The position numbers were made by a program, and so were the translations under genes. The notes beneath the pieces are model-generated. The model had not been told where the DNA came from, did no database searches, and was given only the letters and a program-made list of their open reading frames with translations. This document shows, in pieces, positions 35,772-44,748 of a DNA stretch of 64,000 nt. The stretch lies in contig JAHHIF010000015.1 of the NCBI GenBank assembly GCA_019358875.1, positions 62,001 to 126,000 of the forward strand, in the 5' to 3' direction. This DNA comes from Symplocastrum torsivum CPER-KK1. Lineage in GTDB: Bacteria; Cyanobacteriota; Cyanobacteriia; Cyanobacteriales; Coleofasciculaceae. Positions within the stretch are counted from its first letter, which is position 1. Each line of letters begins with the position of its first letter.

Positions 35772-35935
35772 AGAAGGTATCAGAATGCTACAGGTGGCTG
35801 GAACGTCGATCTCTGCTGACGGAGGGGAAGTAAGACCTTCATCTGGACGCAAGTCTGTCTTGAGGCATTCCCCCTTGATGTCAGAAACCGCCTGACGCGC
35901 TCTTCGACTGGCGGTAGTTCATTCCACTTCCTTAA
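35772..35935 (+). ncRNA. Probable structured RNA of about 165 nt, 6S RNA-like rod
   Basis: The sequence folds as one long irregular hairpin. From outside in the pairs are AAGG/CCTT (35774/35930), AGGTGG/CCACTT (35792/35924), GAAC/GTTC (35801/35917), GTCGA/TCGAC (35805/35904), CTGAC/GTCAG (35816/35880), GGGGAA/TTCCCC (35824/35868) and AAGAC/GTCTT (35832/35857). The tip is GGAC-GCAA-GTCT. Several G-U pairs fit the plus strand only. The 3' GTCAG can alternatively pair with CTGAC at 35892, the kind of switch known for 6S RNA. A -10-like TATTAAT lies just upstream (35757). Size, rod shape and asymmetric bubble resemble 6S RNA. Naming is inference. Confidence 0.45.
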
Positions 35936-36258
35936 GGGAGATTGGCATAGTAACTGATTGGCGGTACTATATTACACCTCAAGGACACAAAATACCTTAT
36001 ACAATAGCTTGATCATAACTTTGGGGCAGCCATAATCGGTAATTAGTGTTACTGTATGGCAGCATACTGTTTTATAAGAATAAGTTTGCTGAAATACTTT
36101 GCGAAATGCTTGTCCGGAAAGTTCCCCCCAACTGATGGAGCTTCTAGATCAACGGTATCTCCACAGCTGCCTTAAAACCTCTGAGGAGAGACTGGGTTTA
36201 ACTCACTTATTAGCTCAGATTATTTCTCTGCTCAATTAATGCTCCCAACGCTGACGCT
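35936..36258. other. Spacer before the SpoIIE phosphatase gene
   Basis: About 320 bp with no reading frame worth a call. A small hairpin (GTATG-gcag-CATAC near 36056) is followed by TTTTAT and could end the RNA at 35772 or act as part of the phosphatase leader. Otherwise nothing is seen. Confidence 0.4.
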
Positions 36259-37716
36259 ATGACAGCAAGGCCGATTCCACGCCAACCCTCAAGTTCAACT
36301 GACAGCAGCAGTAGTAGCACTGCCGCTGAAGGAACTCCCGTTTCTGCTCTCAAAGAACTCGTGGCACGTCTGCACAGGGAACAACACAAGATTCAAGATT
36401 TGTTGAGTTCACTGGGGTTTGCCTTACGCAGTTTCAACAATTTGAATCAGTTTTTGGAGTTAATTCCGCTAATGGCATCACGGGTAACCGATGCTGACGG
36501 TGGGGCACTGATTCTATTCAAATCAAATGGTCAGGTAAGACTAGAGCGATTACATTGCCAGGAAGGTCAAGCTTGCAATGATATTCGGAAAGCGATAGAA
36601 AAGGCAACTCGTAAAGTTACAGCAGCGAACAGTGAGGAAGGGGCTGCCTCGACGAACTCAGTTTCCGCCGATTTCATTCAATCCTCCCTTGATGAGCAAG
36701 TGACTCAGGCTCTAGGCGCAGACGTACAGCTATTTGGTACGCCAATTCTGATCAAGAATGCTGAACGAGGGCGTCTCTATGTCTTTAGCCATGATCCAAA
36801 ATACACCTGGACAGCAACACGGCAGAAGTTAGTACGATTGGTCGCCGATCAAACCGCCGTTGCGATCGCAAATGATGAACTCACGGTTGAGCTACGCAAG
36901 AAAGAACGCTTAGATCGAGAGTTAGAAATTGGAGCAGATATCCAACTGCGCCTCCTACCACGGGAATGTCCTGAGATTGAGGGCATTGATCTGGCGGCGA
37001 TGTGTAAAACGGCTAACCGAGTCGGAGGCGACTACTACGACTTCATTCCGACTAACTACGACCAGCTACGCCCCAAAAAGCAAGACAGCACGGAAGCCAG
37101 CGACCCTCAGAAGGTGTCTGTCCCCTGGAGTGTTGTGATCGGTGATGTGATGGGAAAAGGTGTCCCGGCTGGATTGATTATGACAATGACACGGGGAATG
37201 CTTAGAGCAGAAGTCCTTAACCGTCACTCGCCCGCACAGATTTTACAGCACTTAAACCGAGTCATGTATGCCGACTTGGAAAATTCCAATCGGTTTGTCA
37301 CGCTGTTTTATTCCGAATACGATCCCCAGACACAGATACTCTCCTACAGCAATGCTGCCCACAATCCACCGTTGTTGTGGCAAGCGTCAACTCAGTCAAT
37401 TGTGCGTCTCGATACAAACGGGATGCTGATTGGTTTAGAGGCAGATTCTCAATACGAAGACGCTCAAGTCAAACTCTCCGAGGGAGACACAATTATTTAC
37501 TACACAGATGGGTTTACTGACGCGGCAAATCAAAATGGCGATCGCTTTGATGAGGAAAACTTGACGCAATCTTTCCAGTGGGCTTGTGAGCATTGCGACA
37601 GTTGTCAAGAAATTCTAGATTACTTATTTGAGCAAGTACAACTATTTATTGGCTCAAAAAACCGTAATGGAGATGATATGACCTTGGTCGTGATGCAGGT
37701 AAAATCTTCCGAGTGA
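36259..37716 (+). CDS. GAF / SpoIIE-type protein phosphatase
   Basis: 485 residues. A serine-rich start (about 1-25) is followed by a GAF domain (about 45-210; LIPLMASRVTDADGGALILF). A signalling helix (ELRKKERLDRELEIGADIQ) leads to a PP2C-like SpoIIE domain: metal-binding VGGDYYDF, IGDVMGKGVPAGL, YYTDGFTDAANQ and NGDDMTLVVMQ. It should dephosphorylate an anti-sigma-factor antagonist (RsbV/SpoIIAA type) in response to a GAF ligand. No antagonist gene is next to it. 27 bp later a small membrane-tail gene may share the transcript. Confidence 0.92.
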   Translation: MTARPIPRQPSSSTDSSSSSTAAEGTPVSALKELVARLHREQHKIQDLLSSLGFALRSFNNLNQFLELIPLMASRVTDADGGALILFKSNGQVRLERLHCQEGQACNDIRKAIEKATRKVTAANSEEGAASTNSVSADFIQSSLDEQVTQALGADVQLFGTPILIKNAERGRLYVFSHDPKYTWTATRQKLVRLVADQTAVAIANDELTVELRKKERLDRELEIGADIQLRLLPRECPEIEGIDLAAMCKTANRVGGDYYDFIPTNYDQLRPKKQDSTEASDPQKVSVPWSVVIGDVMGKGVPAGLIMTMTRGMLRAEVLNRHSPAQILQHLNRVMYADLENSNRFVTLFYSEYDPQTQILSYSNAAHNPPLLWQASTQSIVRLDTNGMLIGLEADSQYEDAQVKLSEGDTIIYYTDGFTDAANQNGDRFDEENLTQSFQWACEHCDSCQEILDYLFEQVQLFIGSKNRNGDDMTLVVMQVKSSE

Positions 37717-37743
37717 CCTAAATTTGTCAGAGGCAAGAATCGC

Positions 37744-37989
37744 ATGGTCGTTGAAGGACTACAAGCCGTAACTGCTGGGTTGGATAGCATCAGCCACTTG
37801 AGTGAGGCTCTAGGAACGTTGAACCATTATTTATCAAACGATTGGCTTGTGCTAGCGCAATCAGTCCAAGACCCAGAAGTTCTAACACGGATTCAAGATG
37901 CATGGAACAATTTCATTAGCACGGGTCAAGTCTGGGCACTGATAATTGGGCTAATTATTGGTTACCTCTTCCGGGGCATAACCTCATAG
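37744..37989 (+). CDS. Small tail-anchored hypothetical protein
   Basis: 81 residues. A helical soluble part (about 1-58) ends in one C-terminal membrane helix (VWALIIGLIIGYLFRGI), so it is a tail-anchored or single-pass protein. It follows the phosphatase by 27 bp in the same direction, suggesting co-transcription. No family is recognised. Confidence 0.6.
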   Translation: MVVEGLQAVTAGLDSISHLSEALGTLNHYLSNDWLVLAQSVQDPEVLTRIQDAWNNFISTGQVWALIIGLIIGYLFRGITS

Positions 37990-38019
37990 TGAGATTGGTC
38001 AATCGAAAGTTCTTAGTTT

Positions 38020-38055
38020 TTAGTTGTTAGACAAGGCTGCCCTTCTAACAACTAA
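38020..38055. repeat. Inverted repeat TTAGTTGTTAG in a TTGTTAGT-rich spacer
   Basis: TTAGTTGTTAG and CTAACAACTAA (11 bp, perfect) flank a 14-base loop. Tandem variants of AACAACTAAC follow to 38080. Similar TTGTT-rich tracts lie at 41146-41175. This is a typical low-complexity cyanobacterial intergenic repeat, here ahead of argH. Confidence 0.7.
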
Positions 38056-38101
38056 TAACCAACAACTAACAACTGCGAACTAAAGACTAAGGACTACTGC
38101 T

Positions 38102-39490
38102 GTGACAAAACAAACAACCTGGAGCCAGCGGTTTGAATCGGCTTTGCATCCTGCGATCGCTCGTTTCAATGCTAGTATTGGCTTCGATATTGCACTGATT
38201 GAGTACGACCTAACAGGCTCTGTTGCTCATGCCAAGATGCTGGCGCGTACTGGCATTATTTCCCCTGAGGAAGGGGAGCAACTGGTTGCAGGCTTAGAAC
38301 AAATCCGCTCAGAGTACCGCGAAGGCAAGTTTAATCCCGGCGTTGATGCTGAGGATGTCCACTTTGCCGTTGAGCGACGCCTGACGGAGATTGCGGGAGA
38401 TGTGGGGAAAAAGCTGCACACAGCGCGATCGCGTAATGACCAAGTAGGAACGGATACACGACTCTACCTCCGAGATCAGATTTCCCATATTCGCACTCAA
38501 GTGCGGGAGTTCCAATCTGTTCTCCTCAACCTCGCCGAAGCCAACGTCGAAACCCTGATTCCAGGCTATACTCACCTCCAACGTGCCCAGCCCCTGAGCC
38601 TAGCGCATCACCTTTTGGCATACTTTGAAATGCTACAGCGCGACTGGACGCGACTAGGGGAGATTTACCAACGGGTGAATATCTCCCCTTTAGGAAGCGG
38701 TGCCCTTGCTGGAACCACATTTCCCATTGATCGGCATTACGTTGCCAAAGAGTTGCAATTTAGTGGAATTTATGGTAATAGCCTGGATGGTGTAAGTGAT
38801 CGCGATTTTGCGATCGAGTTCTTATGTGCCGCTAGCCTGATCATGGTTCACCTGAGTCGGTTGTCAGAGGAAATCATTCTCTGGGCATCCCAAGAATTTA
38901 GCTTTGTTACCCTCAAAGACACCTGCTCAACGGGTTCCAGCATCATGCCCCAAAAGAAAAACCCTGATGTCCCAGAACTGGTACGCGGGAAGACGGGTCG
39001 TGTTTTCGGTCACCTGCAAGCAATGTTGGTGTTGATGAAGGGGCTACCTCTGGCATATAACAAAGACTTGCAAGAGGATAAAGAAGCATTGTTTGATAGC
39101 GTCAAGACGGTTCAAGGCTGCTTAGAAGCAACGACAATTCTCTTGCGGGAAGGTCTGGAATTTAAGCGTGAGCGTTTAGCCGAAGCCGTTGCCGAAGACT
39201 TTTCTAACGCCACCGATGTTGCCGATTATCTAGCGTCGAAAGGCGTTCCTTTCCGAGAAGCTTACAACTTGGTTGGGAAAGTCGTGAGAACTTGTCTTGC
39301 GGCAGGTAAATTGCTGAAGGATTTGAGCTTGGAGGAATGGAAGGAATTACACCCAGCCTTTGAGGACGATATTTACAATGCGATCGCACCGACTCAAGTG
39401 GTTGCCGCCCGAAACAGTTACGGTGGCACAGGCTTTGAGCAGGTGCGTCAAGCCCTAAAAAACGCTCACGAGCGCTTAGTTGCTGAGTAA
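38102..39490 (+). CDS. argH: Argininosuccinate lyase
   Basis: 462 residues from GTG 38102, full length for ArgH. The fumarase/aspartase superfamily signature [12 protein letters not shown] holds the flexible catalytic loop with the nucleophilic Ser. [16 protein letters not shown] and [11 protein letters not shown] (catalytic His) are intact. It cleaves argininosuccinate to arginine and fumarate, last step of arginine synthesis, and arginine feeds cyanophycin in many cyanobacteria. An LprI-like gene follows 54 bp later, and the two look functionally unrelated. Confidence 0.97.
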   Translation: MTKQTTWSQRFESALHPAIARFNASIGFDIALIEYDLTGSVAHAKMLARTGIISPEEGEQLVAGLEQIRSEYREGKFNPGVDAEDVHFAVERRLTEIAGDVGKKLHTARSRNDQVGTDTRLYLRDQISHIRTQVREFQSVLLNLAEANVETLIPGYTHLQRAQPLSLAHHLLAYFEMLQRDWTRLGEIYQRVNISPLGSGALAGTTFPIDRHYVAKELQFSGIYGNSLDGVSDRDFAIEFLCAASLIMVHLSRLSEEIILWASQEFSFVTLKDTCSTGSSIMPQKKNPDVPELVRGKTGRVFGHLQAMLVLMKGLPLAYNKDLQEDKEALFDSVKTVQGCLEATTILLREGLEFKRERLAEAVAEDFSNATDVADYLASKGVPFREAYNLVGKVVRTCLAAGKLLKDLSLEEWKELHPAFEDDIYNAIAPTQVVAARNSYGGTGFEQVRQALKNAHERLVAE

Positions 39491-39544
39491 ATTAGAGCTA
39501 AGTTAAGGTGTTGGCGGGATACGCTAGGTAAACCGCCTAAAAAT

Positions 39545-39964
39545 ATGAACCAAGCTTCTTTTTTCGGAGTGTTAGTTGCCATTGCACTGCCCTTCACAGG
39601 AATTGGTCTTCAACCAAGCACCGCTCAAGAAGGGCAACAACTCATCGCTCAACGCATCAACTGTACTAATCCAAATAGCACTGTAGAAATTAACGAATGT
39701 AGCCGTCGAGATGCTGCCGAATCTGACCGAAAGCTCAATCAAGTCTACCAGCAGCTAAGACCAAGATTGGTAGGGCAACAACGCCAACGATTAACTGATG
39801 CCCAACTCGCCTGGATTAAGTTTCGAGATACAACTTGTGAATATGAAAGAGGTGAGTGGGGTAATGGAACAGGTGCGCCCTATGGCTACTCGATTTGCCT
39901 TGATCGAGTAACACGACAACGGACAGAAGATTTGGAGCGATATTTGGAGAGGCTTAATCAATGA
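39545..39964 (+). CDS. LprI-like (DUF1311) exported protein
   Basis: 139 residues with a signal peptide (about 1-27, ending PSTAQ). The DUF1311/LprI motif is clear: CTNPNSTVEINECSRRDAAE, then LNQVYQQLR and AQLAWIKFRDTTCEYE, with four Cys able to form two disulfides. In mycobacteria LprI inhibits lysozyme, but most relatives have no proven role. Probably periplasmic. It lies between argH and a trans-sulfuration enzyme, all on the plus strand. Confidence 0.85.
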   Translation: MNQASFFGVLVAIALPFTGIGLQPSTAQEGQQLIAQRINCTNPNSTVEINECSRRDAAESDRKLNQVYQQLRPRLVGQQRQRLTDAQLAWIKFRDTTCEYERGEWGNGTGAPYGYSICLDRVTRQRTEDLERYLERLNQ

Positions 39965-40024
39965 TGCTGCATTGAGAATCTACTGATAAGCTGACTAAAA
40001 ATCAGGAGTTAAAAGGACATTGCC

Positions 40025-41143
40025 ATGAGGAATGAGACACTGGCAGTACACGCAGGTCGTAGCATTGACCCAGCAACAGGTGCTGTAACACCTCCGATTC
40101 ATCTGTCTACTACCTTTGAGCGAGAAGCTGACGGTAGCTATCCTCATGGCTATGACTACATTCGTACCAACAACCCGAATCGAGAAGCCCTAGAAAAATG
40201 CCTGTGTGAATTAGAGGGCGGAGTTGCCGCTGCTGCTTTTTCTTCAGGTTCAGCCGCAACGGTGAGTGTATTTCAAGCCCTTGCACCAGGCGACCATGTT
40301 ATTGCACCCAATGATGCATATACGGGAACGACGGCTCTTTTGAGAAATGTTCTTGCTCCTTGGGGTTTGCAGGTAACGTTCGTGGACATGACCAATCCCA
40401 CTGACGTTAGCCAAGCAATTCAACCGAATACACGGCTGATTTGGATAGAAACACCATCCAATCCCCTACTTAAAATTACCGATATCGGGAAAATTTCTGC
40501 GATCGCTCATCAAGCTAATGCACTGTGTGTGTGTGATAACACTTGGGCTACTCCAATCGGTCAAAAACCCTTCAGCTGGGATGCTGACTTGATTGTGCAT
40601 TCGATGACAAAGTATCTCGGTGGACACAGTGATGTCTTGGGAGGTGTGGTTATTTCCAGAGTTGAAGATGACTTCTTTAGGCGAATCAAGACCATTCAAA
40701 CCAGTGGAGGTGCTGTTGCTTCACCCTTCGATTGTTGGCTAATCCTCCGGGGTATTCAAACCTTGCCCTATCGGATGCGGGCACATTCAGAAAATGCCTC
40801 AAAAGTAGCAACGGTCTTAAGTGACCACCCAAAGGTCGAACTTGTCCATTACCCCGGTCTCAAAGAGCATCCAGGACATGAAATTGCCGCGCTTCAAATG
40901 CCGCTTTTCGGTGGAATGCTTTCTTTCCAGGTAACAGGAGGACGTGAGGAAGCGTTTGCGTTAGTGGCAAAAGTACAACTGTTCACACGAGCAACTAGCC
41001 TTGGTGGTGTTGAAAGCTTGATTGAACACCGAGCTTCAATTGAAGGGCTAGGAACAAGCACTCCTGATAACCTGCTGCGAGTTTCTGTTGGTCTTGAACA
41101 CCCAGATGATCTAATTGCGGATTTGGCGCAAGCTTTGGGTTAG
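40025..41143 (+). CDS. Trans-sulfuration family PLP enzyme (cystathionine gamma-synthase/lyase type)
   Basis: 372 residues, Cys/Met metabolism PLP family. The PLP lysine is K196 in VHSMTKYLGGHSDVLGG. SSGSAATVSVFQAL binds the phosphate, and DNTWATP stacks and pairs with the ring. A beta- or gamma-elimination or replacement at cysteine, cystathionine or O-acyl-homoserine is expected. By sequence alone synthase (MetB), lyase and gamma-lyase cannot be separated. Single gene with GGAG at about 40003 before ATG. Confidence 0.93.
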   Translation: MRNETLAVHAGRSIDPATGAVTPPIHLSTTFEREADGSYPHGYDYIRTNNPNREALEKCLCELEGGVAAAAFSSGSAATVSVFQALAPGDHVIAPNDAYTGTTALLRNVLAPWGLQVTFVDMTNPTDVSQAIQPNTRLIWIETPSNPLLKITDIGKISAIAHQANALCVCDNTWATPIGQKPFSWDADLIVHSMTKYLGGHSDVLGGVVISRVEDDFFRRIKTIQTSGGAVASPFDCWLILRGIQTLPYRMRAHSENASKVATVLSDHPKVELVHYPGLKEHPGHEIAALQMPLFGGMLSFQVTGGREEAFALVAKVQLFTRATSLGGVESLIEHRASIEGLGTSTPDNLLRVSVGLEHPDDLIADLAQALG

Positions 41144-41240
41144 TAGTTCGTTGTTTGTTATTGGTTGTTTGTTGTTATAGCAGTAGCTAATTAGGTTAGG
41201 ACATCGACTAGAAGCGAGTCCTCGCCCCTTTTGCTATTTG

Positions 41241-41286
41241 GCTGAAAGCTGATTGCTGAAAGCTGACGGCTGATTGCGATGAAAGC
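41241..41286. repeat. Degenerate CTGA tandem repeat
   Basis: Six units of GCTGA plus 2-4 bases in tandem (gctgaaagctgattgctga and so on). Same repeat type as at 15747, 26148 and 49915; this is the longest copy. Confidence 0.65.
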
Positions 41287-41328
41287 AAAAACTGGGCATC
41301 AATCCGATCATAAATGGTTGATGCCCAG
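41287..41328 (-). terminator. Minus-strand terminator
   Basis: CTGGGCATCAA and TTGATGCCCAG (11-bp perfect stem, 15-base loop) are followed on the minus strand by five T. It would end the transcript of the small basic protein gene at 41515-41703. Confidence 0.85.
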
Positions 41329-41514
41329 CTAAGTTAGAGCAAGTTTTTGCGTTGTAGATCATCTCTTGCTCACTCCTACGCAGGGATTGAGCTAATTCTC
41401 GTTTCCTATGTGCGGGAAGCTTCGCTTTTATTGACCGTAAGCGCGTGCTTTAGGGCTGTTTTGACTGCCCACAAGGTGACGCTATCAGCGAGGAGCATAC
41501 TTCTAGAAATTCTC

Positions 41515-41703
41515 TTAAAGAGCAGAAGTATCTCGCTCGCCTCCTTGATCGCTATCTTCCTCTTCTTGGTTTTCATCCCTCGAAGTTCTGCTGTACCGCC
41601 GATTTTTAGAGAAACGACCCGTATTTTTGCGTTTACGAAACTTACGGGCGTAAGCTTGATTCCGCTGCGCCTTTTCTTTTTTTAGATTGCGGCGCTTTGC
41701 CAT
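41515..41703 (-). CDS. Small, very basic cyanobacterial protein
   Basis: 62 residues. The first 40 are dominated by Lys, Arg and Asn (MAKRRNLKKEKAQRNQAYAR), and the last 20 are acidic (ENQEEEDSDQGGERD). The start is ATG with AGGT about 5 bases before. I recognise it as a small protein conserved among cyanobacteria, without a known function. The charge pattern suggests RNA or ribosome contact (inference). A strong terminator follows. Confidence 0.75.
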   Translation of the reverse strand: MAKRRNLKKEKAQRNQAYARKFRKRKNTGRFSKNRRYSRTSRDENQEEEDSDQGGERDTSAL

Positions 41704-42144
41704 GTTTACCTCATGAATAACAAAAAATGTGCCTCGCTTGCCTCTTGCTTTGAGATTAAGCTTGGCTTGTCTATCTTACCAGTGTTAGACCTCCTGCTTG
41801 AGAAGCTGCCTCAAAACAGGTGATGTCTAGACTACTATGTAAGGCTTGCCAATGCTAGTATCTCTTGCGATCGCCACTTGGTTTCCAATGGTTTGTTTTG
41901 GGTCAAGCGTTGATAACACAGCAAAGCACGTTCAATCCATTCTGCACTATCTAGAGCAGAAATTGCAGAGTCTTCTTGGTGGAGTTGTTGAGGCGCGTGA
42001 AGAGTAAAATTCTTAAACGTTCAACGTTGAATTGCGTCAAAAAGTAGCTTTTTAACCGCTAACATGACCGAACTTGCATCAGGAGCGTCTATGATAACAG
42101 TCTGTAAGCAACCGATTACATAGGTAAAGAGAGCTTTCTCATCA
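41704..42144. other. Spacer of 441 bp containing a decayed frame
   Basis: Apart from the interrupted minus-strand frame at 41835-42110, described separately, there is a promoter region for the small basic protein at about 41705-41780 and the leader of the Nudix gene. No RNA gene is seen. Confidence 0.5.
41835..42110 (-). pseudogene. Decayed reading frame with one internal stop
   Basis: On the minus strand one frame reads CLQTVIIDAPDASSVMLAV and on to KKLLFDAIQR, then TGA (42021-42023), then continues open as FTLHAPQQLHQEDSAISALD, SAEWIERALLCYQRLTQNKP and ILALASLT to TAG (41835-41837). The second part has protein-like composition but no ATG or GTG start. It looks like the remains of one gene, or of two fragments. 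No family was recognised. Confidence 0.35.
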
Positions 42145-42600
42145 ATGTATCGAAAATGGCAATTTGTACAAACAGTGCTTGGAGTTATATTTCGCCATCC
42201 TGTCCCTGGCACCAGCATCATTCCAATTTTGCCGGATGGGCAAATTGTGCTGGTTCGGCGTCGTGATAATGGTAAGTGGTCACTGCCAGGAGGTATGGTG
42301 GACTGGCGCGAAGATATTGCTACATCCGTGCAGCGAGAGTTGGCTGAAGAAACAGGGCTAGAGGTGTTGGAAATTGCTCGATTAGTTGGAGTTTATTCAG
42401 CACCCGATCGCGACCCTAGGCTCCATTCTATTTGTGTCCTGGTAGAAGCAAAGGTTCAAGGAACAATACAGATACAAGACACATCAGAAATTTTGGAAGC
42501 TCAAGCCTTTCAACCCTCAGATATTCCATTAGGCACCCTCAGCCATGATAATGACCAGCAGTTGCAGGATTATTTTGATGGCAAAACAACTCTTGCTTAG
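42145..42600 (+). CDS. Nudix hydrolase
   Basis: 151 residues. The Nudix box is complete: G-x5-E-x7-RELxEExGL, seen as GGMVDWREDIATSVQRELAE followed by ETGL, binding Mg2+. The enzyme cleaves a nucleoside diphosphate linked to another group. The substrate cannot be told; MutT-like or ADP-ribose-like are both possible. The gene starts at ATG 42145 and is followed 68 bp later by an alpha/beta hydrolase gene in the same direction. Confidence 0.92.
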   Translation: MYRKWQFVQTVLGVIFRHPVPGTSIIPILPDGQIVLVRRRDNGKWSLPGGMVDWREDIATSVQRELAEETGLEVLEIARLVGVYSAPDRDPRLHSICVLVEAKVQGTIQIQDTSEILEAQAFQPSDIPLGTLSHDNDQQLQDYFDGKTTLA

Positions 42601-42667
42601 AGGCTGAGGATGTAGAACAGTGAGAAGGTTGTCTTGTCTCCTCTTGTACTCTCTTGCCTAACAGCAC

Positions 42668-43618
42668 ATGTCTCACCAGAAAATGGGCAACCGTCTTGCC
42701 AATCTCCAATCCTTGAGAGTTAATCCCTTTTACCCGTCGGACTTAAAAGAAAAAGACCTTGCGATCAGGATGAATCTACCCTTACGAAATTCTCGAATTA
42801 AGCTACAGTCGGGGCAATTGTTCTGGCGTGAAGTGGGTCAGGGGCCAGTTCTCGTCTTTCTACATGGCTCTTGGAATGATGGTAGTCAATGGCTACCCGT
42901 TATTCAACAATTAAGCCAGGATTACCATTGCTTAGCCCCTGACTTACTGGGGTTTGGCGACTCACTCAAACCCAAACTCCACTACTCAATCCAACTAGAA
43001 GTTGAGTGCCTAGCGGAATACCTAGAATTGCTACACCTACCCCAGGTATATTTAATTGGTCATTCCTTGGGCGGTTGGATTGCTGCTAGCTATGCCTCGA
43101 AATATCCGGAGAAAGTCCGTGGTCTTGTATTACTCGCACCAGAGGGGGTTCAGGTAGAAGGACAGCGAGGACGTTGGCGGGGTTCACGATGGTTAGTCGG
43201 GCGTTCCTCTATTGGTTATAGTATTCTGCGATCGCTTTTGCCCCTAGCACGGCTATTTGGTCGTCATAAAGGCATTGAACAAGCCCTACAGCAACGGCAA
43301 CTGCTCAACAGTTCACCCACCGCTTGCCAACTTTTGTTCCAGCGACGCCGCGCCGAAATTCAAGCCGAACTCTTGCAAGAACAACTTGACTGGCTCAAAG
43401 TACCAACGTTGATTCTACAAGGCAGCAGGGATACAACGGATGCGATCGCACGTAGCCAAACCTATGGCGATAAACTGCCACAAGCCTATCTAGAGATGAT
43501 TGAACAGGCCGGTCATGACTTACCGGAAGCCTTCTCAGAACTGGTAGCTCAGTACATTAATGACTTTGTTGTAACGCAGGAGGAAAGTGTTCAAACAGAT
43601 AACGTAGTAGGACTGTGA
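42668..43618 (+). CDS. Alpha/beta hydrolase
   Basis: 316 residues. Oxyanion loop VFLHGSWNDGSQW, nucleophile elbow GHSLGGWIAA (Ser), acid in LQGSRDTTDA, and the catalytic His in AGHDLPEAF are visible, so the triad is complete. The substrate is unknown (esterase, lipase, haloalkane or epoxide types are all possible). Start ATG 42668 gives 34 N-terminal residues that are not part of the usual fold. ATG 42770, just before LPLRNSRIKLQSG, is an alternative. It is convergent with coaX, 40 bp apart. Confidence 0.88.
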   Translation: MSHQKMGNRLANLQSLRVNPFYPSDLKEKDLAIRMNLPLRNSRIKLQSGQLFWREVGQGPVLVFLHGSWNDGSQWLPVIQQLSQDYHCLAPDLLGFGDSLKPKLHYSIQLEVECLAEYLELLHLPQVYLIGHSLGGWIAASYASKYPEKVRGLVLLAPEGVQVEGQRGRWRGSRWLVGRSSIGYSILRSLLPLARLFGRHKGIEQALQQRQLLNSSPTACQLLFQRRRAEIQAELLQEQLDWLKVPTLILQGSRDTTDAIARSQTYGDKLPQAYLEMIEQAGHDLPEAFSELVAQYINDFVVTQEESVQTDNVVGL

Positions 43619-43657
43619 AAGCTGTTTTGCTCTCTTGGTAATCTCTTCCCCCACTCC

Positions 43658-44452
43658 CTACTTCCCTTGTTCAATCAATAAGCGCATTCCCCAAAAGATT
43701 AAGTAGGGGTCAGCTACAAGATGATATATGTCGTGAGGAAACTGGGCTTGAAGGTGAGTTAGCAGCAAGCGAGAGTCGCCGCCCGTTAGAGCAATCTGAG
43801 TATCTGGAAACTGACACCGCCAATCATTGATAAAGTCCTGGATACCTGCCAAGACGGTATAGACTACACCACTTTCAATTGCCGCTGATGTCTGCTTAGC
43901 CCAGCGAGGTGGTAGCTGTGGTGCGAGTTGGATGGCTGGTAAGGCCGCTGTGCTTCCTGCCAAAGACTTTAGCTGTAACCCTAGTCCTGGTAAAATCGCT
44001 CCCCCAATTAGCTGCTTGTCGGCATCAGCACCTGTAAAGGTTAAGGCGGTGCCAGCATCAATGACTAGCACTGGGTAACCATAAGTTTCCCCTGCACCCA
44101 ACAAGGCTAAGGCACGGTCAATCCCCAAAGAAGGATAAAGTCCCAAAAGTGGCACTCGCTCTAGGGTAATGACATCACTATCAGAGTAGGTTTGCCAGAG
44201 TTTTGTCTGTTCTGGTACGACTGAAGCGAGATAAAGAGGTAGCGGGTTGGGATCATCCAATTGTTGAGATACTAACAAGGACGGAAAAATTTTCTCTGAC
44301 ATTACCCCAACTGCCCATTGCTGAATTAGTTCCTCAACGGTGGCTGTTGATAAATGGTCAGTATCCCAAGCCTCTCGAAGAATTCCCTCGACAAACCAAG
44401 CCCAGTGTAATCTGGAATTTCCAATTATTAAGGCGAGGCAGTTTCCTTTCAC
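43658..44452 (-). CDS. coaX: Type III pantothenate kinase
   Basis: 264 residues from GTG 44452. The N-terminal phosphate-binding IIGNSRLHWAWF replaces the usual D-x-GNT, as in other cyanobacterial CoaX. The ribose-binding VIDAGTALTFTGAD and LIGGAILPGLGLQLKSL, and ALTGGDSRLLLTHL are present. It phosphorylates pantothenate, first step of coenzyme A synthesis, insensitive to feedback by CoA in this type. The later bifunctional enzyme coaBC is 38 kb upstream. Confidence 0.93.
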   Translation of the reverse strand: MKGNCLALIIGNSRLHWAWFVEGILREAWDTDHLSTATVEELIQQWAVGVMSEKIFPSLLVSQQLDDPNPLPLYLASVVPEQTKLWQTYSDSDVITLERVPLLGLYPSLGIDRALALLGAGETYGYPVLVIDAGTALTFTGADADKQLIGGAILPGLGLQLKSLAGSTAALPAIQLAPQLPPRWAKQTSAAIESGVVYTVLAGIQDFINDWRCQFPDTQIALTGGDSRLLLTHLQAQFPHDIYHLVADPYLIFWGMRLLIEQGK

Positions 44453-44748
44453 AGGGGTATAGGGCAGGGAATGAGTTGTTTAAGTATTTTTACTTAGCTA
44501 CTATAGAAGAGTGAACCTGCTGAGTTTAGGGTTGATGCATCTTCTGCTCAAAAAAGCAAGATATCAATCTATAGCAAGATCTATGAAGAACCTATAAAAA
44601 AACAATAACTAAATGCAGAAAAGAAATGCATTGAGATTTCAATCTTCTTACGCTTCATATTAGGTTGCTTGATAAAGCCTCTAAAAATAGTTGTGTAAAA
44701 ATAAAGAAAACATAAAAAATTAAAAGTAGCTGATTAAGGAGTTAAGAA

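Larger units (their letters stand above)
41144..41514. other. Spacer of 371 bp with repeats and a terminator
   Basis: Holds a TTGTT-rich tract (41146-41175), the CTGA repeat (41241-41286) and a minus-strand terminator (41287-41328). The remainder (41329-41514) has no gene; the plus-strand frame there runs antisense to the small basic protein at 41515. Confidence 0.6.

Noticed and set aside
38020..38080. TTGTTAGT-rich tract considered as a CRISPR-like array
   Set aside because: Units are short, degenerate and without spacers; it is a low-complexity repeat with one inverted pair.
41347..41685. 112-codon plus-strand frame
   Set aside because: Antisense to the small basic protein at 41515-41703, which has better conservation signals and its own terminator.
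44203..44514. 103-codon plus-strand frame
   Set aside because: Antisense to coaX; shadow of the coding frame.
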